DNA of 64,000 nt from Brachybacterium sp. YJGR34. Its GTDB lineage: Bacteria > Actinomycetota > Actinomycetes > Actinomycetales > Dermabacteraceae. Location: positions 348,890 to 412,889 of the forward strand of contig NZ_PNFB01000002.1 of the NCBI RefSeq assembly GCF_003347015.1, written 5' to 3'. This document shows positions 59,869-64,000 of the stretch, piece after piece. Position numbers and translations under genes: made by a program. Below the pieces are notes generated by a model that had not been told where the DNA came from, did no database searches, and worked only from the letters and a program-made list of their open reading frames with translations. Position 1 is the first letter of the stretch; each line of letters begins with the position of its first letter.

Positions 59869-61577
59869 AGGAAGTCGCGGACCTTCCAGAACGCATCGGG
59901 GTACCGGGCCTCCAGCCGCACCACGGCGATCCGCACCCCCACCAGGAGGAGGACCACCCCGGCCGCCAGTGCGAGGACACCGGCGAGGACGGTCAGCGCC
60001 ATGCTGCCCACCACGGCTCCCCAGATGCCCACGCCGATGGCCGGCAGCAGCGGCACGAGGACCCCGCCCATCGCGACGGTCATCGCGATCATCGCGTTCG
60101 AGGTCGAGGCGGACTTGTCCTTCATGGGATTGGTGCCCGGGGGCGAGCTCGGGTAGGGAAGCAGCACGCTGACCACCGCGGAGATCCCCCAGCCGCACAG
60201 CATCGCGCCCAGCGCCCCCATGACCGACATCGGGATCAGCTCCGGGGTCCCGTGGAGCAGGGGGACCACCACGGTCACCACGATCGCGAAGGGCACCGTC
60301 AGCACGGCCATCGCGGCGATGCGTCCCAGCAGATTCGCCCGCGCGGGCAGATCGGCGACGATGTTGACCCAGCCGGCCGGACCGTCGAAGCCGATCTCGT
60401 TGGAGATGCTGATGCCGCTCATGCCCACCATGAAGATCGTCAGACCCAGCATCATCGGGCGCGTCTCCGGCAGCATCATGCCCATCGCCGCGAAGAACAC
60501 GATCATGACCGGGTACAGGCCCAGCGCCGCGAGATACCGGGTGTCGCGCCGCCAGTACCGCAGCGACTTCCCCAGCACGGCACCGAAGGGCCCGGGGCGC
60601 ACGCCGCGCGGCACCAGGGCGGAGACCTTGGTGGTGCCGGAGGACGCCTCACCGCTCAGGGCGGAGGTCAGCGAGAGGTCGATCGAGCGCCGCCACCAGA
60701 GCCACATGACGGTCAGCGTGGCCGCGCCGATCACGGCGCGCAGCAGGGCGGTGAGCACCTGGCCCTCGGCGAGGTCCATCGGGACCGCGAACAGAGCGCC
60801 CAGCGGAGTCCAGGCGAGCACGGTGACGAGCTGGGGGAGCCAGCTGAGCACGAGATCGAGGTCCAGATCGTCGATGCGCTGCATCGACAGGGAGAAGGCG
60901 TAGATCGCGACGAACATGGCGAGGAAGCCGAAGATGCCGCCCAGCTCGCGACCGCTGCGCGAGGAGGCGCGGCTGGCGGAGTGCGCGAACCAGGCGCGCG
61001 GCAGCAGCAGGCACAGGGCGAAGCCGGCGACGTTCGCGGGGATCAGCGCGATGACGGCGAGCACGATCCACACGATCCCCTCGCCGAACAGCACCAGCCA
61101 GAGCAGCTCGAAGGCGGTCGCGATGCCGATCGCGAGCAGGGTGAAGACGCTGGGCAGGCTGAGCGCGGCGGCGGCGAACAGGCCCGGCTGCAGCTCCTTG
61201 GCGGAGCGCGGGTACAGCGCGAAGGCCCGCGGGTCCAGGGTGTCGTCGAGGCCGAAGGCGAGGACCGGGATGAGGAACCACAGCAGCACCGTGACGGCGC
61301 CCAGACCCCGCAGGATCAGCGGGAAGAGATCGCCCTCCCCGGTCCACAGCGTCGTGGCCAGGAAGGCGACCACGAGCATGACCAGGCCGAAGACGGCGTA
61401 GAGCCCGCCGAAGGCGGTGCCGACGATCTTGCCGACGTTCTTGCGGTAGGACCGCTTCCACAGGGTCCACTTCAGGCCCAGCTGCAGGCGGATCAGCGCC
61501 CGCTGGGGGATCTCGCCGTGGTGGACGCCGGTCGCCGCGGCGGCGTGGACCTGCTCGGTGCTCAGGACTCCAGCCAT
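59865..61577 (-). CDS. ABC transporter permease (exporter-type, about twelve helices)
   Basis: A 570-residue integral membrane protein with around twelve hydrophobic segments in two sets of six, for example GGLYAVFGLVMLVVAFLATT, VTVLLWFLIPVLAFGLDD, IVWIVLAVIALIPANVAGFA, and later YLAALGLYPVMIVFFAAMGM. It resembles the large ABC-2-like permeases found in actinobacteria next to a lone ATPase. The exported substrate is unknown. ATG at 61577 lies within the end of the ATPase gene (16-base overlap), and the APH-like kinase gene starts in its stop codon. Confidence 0.87.
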   Translation of the reverse strand: MAGVLSTEQVHAAAATGVHHGEIPQRALIRLQLGLKWTLWKRSYRKNVGKIVGTAFGGLYAVFGLVMLVVAFLATTLWTGEGDLFPLILRGLGAVTVLLWFLIPVLAFGLDDTLDPRAFALYPRSAKELQPGLFAAAALSLPSVFTLLAIGIATAFELLWLVLFGEGIVWIVLAVIALIPANVAGFALCLLLPRAWFAHSASRASSRSGRELGGIFGFLAMFVAIYAFSLSMQRIDDLDLDLVLSWLPQLVTVLAWTPLGALFAVPMDLAEGQVLTALLRAVIGAATLTVMWLWWRRSIDLSLTSALSGEASSGTTKVSALVPRGVRPGPFGAVLGKSLRYWRRDTRYLAALGLYPVMIVFFAAMGMMLPETRPMMLGLTIFMVGMSGISISNEIGFDGPAGWVNIVADLPARANLLGRIAAMAVLTVPFAIVVTVVVPLLHGTPELIPMSVMGALGAMLCGWGISAVVSVLLPYPSSPPGTNPMKDKSASTSNAMIAMTVAMGGVLVPLLPAIGVGIWGAVVGSMALTVLAGVLALAAGVVLLLVGVRIAVVRLEARYPDAFWKVRDFL

Positions 61578-62464
61578 GACAGGCTCCCCTCCTCGACGTC
61601 GCCGCCGCCGACCAGGTCGATGAACGTCTGGACCAGGCTGCCGCCCTGCCGCACCTCGTCCAGCGTGCCGTCGGCCAGCAGCTCGCCGTGGGCGATGATC
61701 GCGACGTGGCTGCACAGGCCCTCGACCAGCTCCATGACATGGCTCGACAGCACCACAGTGCCGCCGCCGTCCACGTAGGCGGTGAGGATCCGCCGGATCA
61801 CCTGCGCGGAGACCGGGTCGACGGCCTCGAGCGGCTCGTCCAGGACCAACAGGCGCGGTGCGTGCAGCAGCGCGCTGGCCAGCAGGATCTTCTTGGTCAT
61901 GCCGGCGGAGTAGTCCACGACCAGCTTGCCGTCCTCGCCCGCGAGATCCAGGGCGGACAGCAGCGAGTTCGTGCGCTCCTCGACCACGTCCGCGGCCATG
62001 CCGCGGATCAGGCCCACGTAGGTGAGCAGCTCGCGGCCGGTCAGACGGTCGAAGGTGCGCAGCCCGTCCGCGAGCACCCCCAGGCGCGCCTTGGCCTCCT
62101 GCGGCTGGGCCCACATGTCCGTGCCCAGGATGTGCGCGGTGCCGCCGTCCGGACGGAGGAGGCCGGTGGCCATCGAGAGGCTCGTGGTCTTGCCGGCGCC
62201 GTTGGGGCCGACGATCCCGTAGAAGGAGCCGCGCGGGACATCCAGGGAGATCCCGTGGACCACCTCCGTCCCGTCGAAGGACTTGCGCAGCGCGCGCAGC
62301 GAGAGCGCCGACTCGGGAGGGATCGCGGCGTCGGCCTGCACCGGGGCGGCGGCAGGATCGGGGGCGCCGGCGGGACCGGGAGCAGGGAACGGCTGCTGTC
62401 GCGGCGTCGCGGCCCCGGCGGAGCCGACCGGGGCCGGGGAGGAGGAGGGGTCGAGGGGGTGCAT
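61562..62464 (-). CDS. ABC transporter ATP-binding protein
   Basis: A 300-residue exporter-type ATPase. After a 45-residue Pro/Ala-rich tail come LRALRKSFDGTEVVHGISLD, Walker A GPNGAGKTTSLSMATGLL (about 85-100), a signature that is off-consensus (DYSAGMTKKILLASAL in place of LSGGQ), Walker B LLVLDEPLEAVD, and the switch His in VLSSHVMEL. It heads the operon with the permease and the APH-like kinase. TACCGT ends six bases before the ATG at 62464, supporting that start; a GTG at 62470 is in frame. Confidence 0.92.
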   Translation of the reverse strand: MHPLDPSSSPAPVGSAGAATPRQQPFPAPGPAGAPDPAAAPVQADAAIPPESALSLRALRKSFDGTEVVHGISLDVPRGSFYGIVGPNGAGKTTSLSMATGLLRPDGGTAHILGTDMWAQPQEAKARLGVLADGLRTFDRLTGRELLTYVGLIRGMAADVVEERTNSLLSALDLAGEDGKLVVDYSAGMTKKILLASALLHAPRLLVLDEPLEAVDPVSAQVIRRILTAYVDGGGTVVLSSHVMELVEGLCSHVAIIAHGELLADGTLDEVRQGGSLVQTFIDLVGGGDVEEGSLSWLES

Positions 62465-62470
62465 GGCCAC

Positions 62471-62476
62471 ACGGTA
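62471..62476 (-). promoter_or_regulatory. -10 box for the ABC operon (leaderless)
   Basis: TACCGT on the minus strand, six bases before the ATG at 62464. Confidence 0.5.
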
Positions 62477-62625
62477 CCGAGCACCGCCGACGCGCACTGC
62501 CCGCCGCACGGCGAGGTGAGGGCCGACCTTCGTCGGAGACTCGCGGACGCCGTGACGGACCGAGCCGCCCTCCCCGCCGCTAGGATGCACACCTGAGCCG
62601 CCGTGGCTCGTTCGGAAGGAGCTCC

Positions 62626-64000
62626 ATGTCGACGCTGCATCCCACCTCGCGATCCTCCGGCCTCGCCCCCGAGACCGAGGAGATCCCGATGGGGGTCCGT
62701 CGCGCGGCCGCCTGGTCCTGGCGGCTCCTCGTGGTCGTGGCCGCCTCCGCCCTGATCATCTGGGGCCTGCTGCAGATCACCACCATCGTGATCCCGGTGC
62801 TGATCGCGGTGCTGGTCGCCGCGCTGCTCAGCCCGATCGTCAAGGTGCTGACCCGCTACACCTTCCTGGGCCGTGCCGCCGCCAGCGGGATCGCCCTGCT
62901 GGGACTGCTCCTGGTCATCTCCGGGATGTTCACCCTCGCCGGACGGCAGCTGCTCGCCCAGTGGTCGGACATCCAGGAGAAGGCCGTCACCGGCTTCCAG
63001 TCCACGGTGACCTGGGCGACCGCCACCTTCGGGATCGATGCGCCGATGATCGACAGCGCCCTCGACGAGGGGCTCAGCCAGCTCCAGCAGAACGCCGATC
63101 AGCTCGTCACCGGCGCGGTGAACACCGCCGCCGTGCTCGGCAACGTGGTCACCGCGGTCATCGTCCTGCTGTTCGCCCTGTTCTTCTTCCTCTCCGGCGG
63201 AACGGGGATCTGGCGCTGGGTGGTGGGGCTGCTGCCGCCGGCGGCCCGGAATCCCACCCATGAGGCCTTCCGCCGCGGCTGGAAGGCGCTCTCGGCCTAC
63301 ATCCGCACCCAGATCCTAGTGGCCGCCGTCGACGCCTTCGGCATCTCGATCGGCATGGTCGCCCTGGGACTGGGGTCGTACGCCGTGCCGATCTGGCTGC
63401 TCGTGTTCCTGTTCTCCTTCATCCCGCTGGTCGGCGCGATCCTCTCCGGCGCCATCGCGGTGCTGCTGGTGCTGGTGCTCAACAACTGGATCGGCGCCCT
63501 GATCATGCTCGGCATCGTACTGCTGGTGCAGCAGATCGAGGGCAACGTGCTGCAGCCCTTCCTCATGGGCAAGGCTGTCGAGCTGCACCCGCTGGCGGTG
63601 TTCCTCGGGGTGGCCGCCGGCGCGATGGTCGCCGGAGTCCCCGGTGCGCTGTTCGCGATCCCGCTGATCGCCTTCGTCAACGCGACGATGCTCTACGTGG
63701 TGGGACGCGATCCCAGTCCCGAGCTGGGGGAGGACCGCGCGGCGCACGAGTACTTCGCCGCGATCGGCAGGCCCCGCGACACCGAGAGACCCACCTCCGC
63801 CTTCGCCAAGGCCGTGATCCCGAGCCTGCAGGCGCTGCGCCCGTCGGCCGGGAAGGCGGCGCCCGCCGCGCCGGCCTCGGCGGCATCGACGACCGCGGAG
63901 GCCGCCGGGTCGGCGACCGCGGAGCCCGCCGAGCCGGCGCCGACTCCCGGCGAGGCGCAGGAGCCCTCCGCGGGCACCCCGGAGGACCGGGGCCCGCGCG
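62626..64000 (+). CDS. AI-2E (PerM) family transporter, 3' end outside window
   Basis: The frame stays open from the ATG at 62626 to the last base (458 codons visible), so the C-terminus is missing. The first 380 residues are a PerM/AI-2E-type permease: WRLLVVVAASALIIWGLLQI, VIPVLIAVLVAALLSPIV, a long soluble loop (about 110-165), then VVTAVIVLLFALFFFLSGG, PIWLLVFLFSFIPLVGAILS and the family motif QQIEGNVLQPFLMGKAVELH. The visible tail is Ala/Pro/Glu-rich and probably disordered. GGAAGGAG precedes the ATG. TAGGAT at 62581-62586 is a possible -10. The name reflects family history; the substrate is unproven and some members are Na+/H+ antiporters. Confidence 0.9.
   Translation, partial: MSTLHPTSRSSGLAPETEEIPMGVRRAAAWSWRLLVVVAASALIIWGLLQITTIVIPVLIAVLVAALLSPIVKVLTRYTFLGRAAASGIALLGLLLVISGMFTLAGRQLLAQWSDIQEKAVTGFQSTVTWATATFGIDAPMIDSALDEGLSQLQQNADQLVTGAVNTAAVLGNVVTAVIVLLFALFFFLSGGTGIWRWVVGLLPPAARNPTHEAFRRGWKALSAYIRTQILVAAVDAFGISIGMVALGLGSYAVPIWLLVFLFSFIPLVGAILSGAIAVLLVLVLNNWIGALIMLGIVLLVQQIEGNVLQPFLMGKAVELHPLAVFLGVAAGAMVAGVPGALFAIPLIAFVNATMLYVVGRDPSPELGEDRAAHEYFAAIGRPRDTERPTSAFAKAVIPSLQALRPSAGKAAPAAPASAASTTAEAAGSATAEPAEPAPTPGEAQEPSAGTPEDRGPR

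Overview
The window reads as chromosomal DNA of a very GC-rich Gram-positive actinobacterium. The spc/alpha ribosomal gene order, the rplM-rpsI-glmM-coaA-glmS-acpS-nnr-alr-tsaE-tsaB-rimI block, a Tat-exported cell-wall amidase, a four-gene fatty-acid set resembling mycobacterial Rv0241c-Rv0244c, and many TANNNT boxes a few bases before start codons all fit Micrococcales. A Brachybacterium-like (Dermabacteraceae) host is my inference; there is no rRNA here to confirm it. I see no tRNA, rRNA, CRISPR array, insertion sequence, integrase or prophage gene.

Layout. (1) 1-8.5 kb, plus strand: the end of the spc operon and the alpha operon (rplF-partial, rplR, rpsE, rpmD, rplO, hairpin, secY, adk, map, infA, rpmJ, rpsM, rpsK, rpoA, rplQ, terminator). 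(2) 8.7-13.2 kb: a secreted amidase with three SLH domains followed by a polysaccharide pyruvyltransferase fused to a family 2 glycosyltransferase, a plausible cell-wall anchor and anchor-glycan pair. (3) 13.2-40.5 kb: five purine genes, all on the minus strand (purL; purS-purQ; purC-purD), separated by two blocks. One block holds a TetR-controlled fatty acyl-CoA degradation set, a nucleoside hydrolase, MmcQ/YjbR and MerR-family proteins, a frameshifted serine hydrolase, a pirin and an RNA methyltransferase. The other holds PspC, a lipoprotein, a two-component system, an MBL-fold hydrolase, a Pcm-like methyltransferase, a 4 x 56-bp tandem repeat, and a TPP-riboswitch-controlled ECF transporter (ykoF-ykoE-ykoDC fusion). 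(4) 40.6-43 kb: truA, rplM, rpsI and a strong terminator. (5) 43-49 kb: a CoA-transferase III protein with apparently swapped halves, a peptidase E-like protein, cyanase and a SWIM/SNF2 helicase. (6) 49.3-58.9 kb: cell-wall precursor, CoA/ACP and tRNA-modification genes (glmM, coaA, glmS, acpS, nnr, alr, tsaE, tsaB, rimI). (7) 58.9-64 kb: a minus-strand ABC exporter operon with a phosphotransferase, then a divergent AI-2E-family permease that runs off the window.

How the genes work together. Translation and secretion genes form the backbone. glmM, glmS and alr supply peptidoglycan precursors, while the amidase/SLH protein and the pyruvyltransferase act on the finished wall. The acyl-CoA dehydrogenase/oxidase, MaoC hydratase, FabG4-type reductase and thiolase make up one full round of beta-oxidation through (R)-3-hydroxyacyl-CoA. 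tsaE, tsaB and rimI belong to t6A modification and ribosomal N-acetylation, but tsaD is not beside them.

The items most worth a second look are the SLH/pyruvyltransferase pair, the 56-bp tandem repeat next to the TPP riboswitch, the single-chain ECF energizing module, the closed beta-oxidation cassette with its palindromic operator, the permuted CoA-transferase, and the set of predicted leaderless genes.
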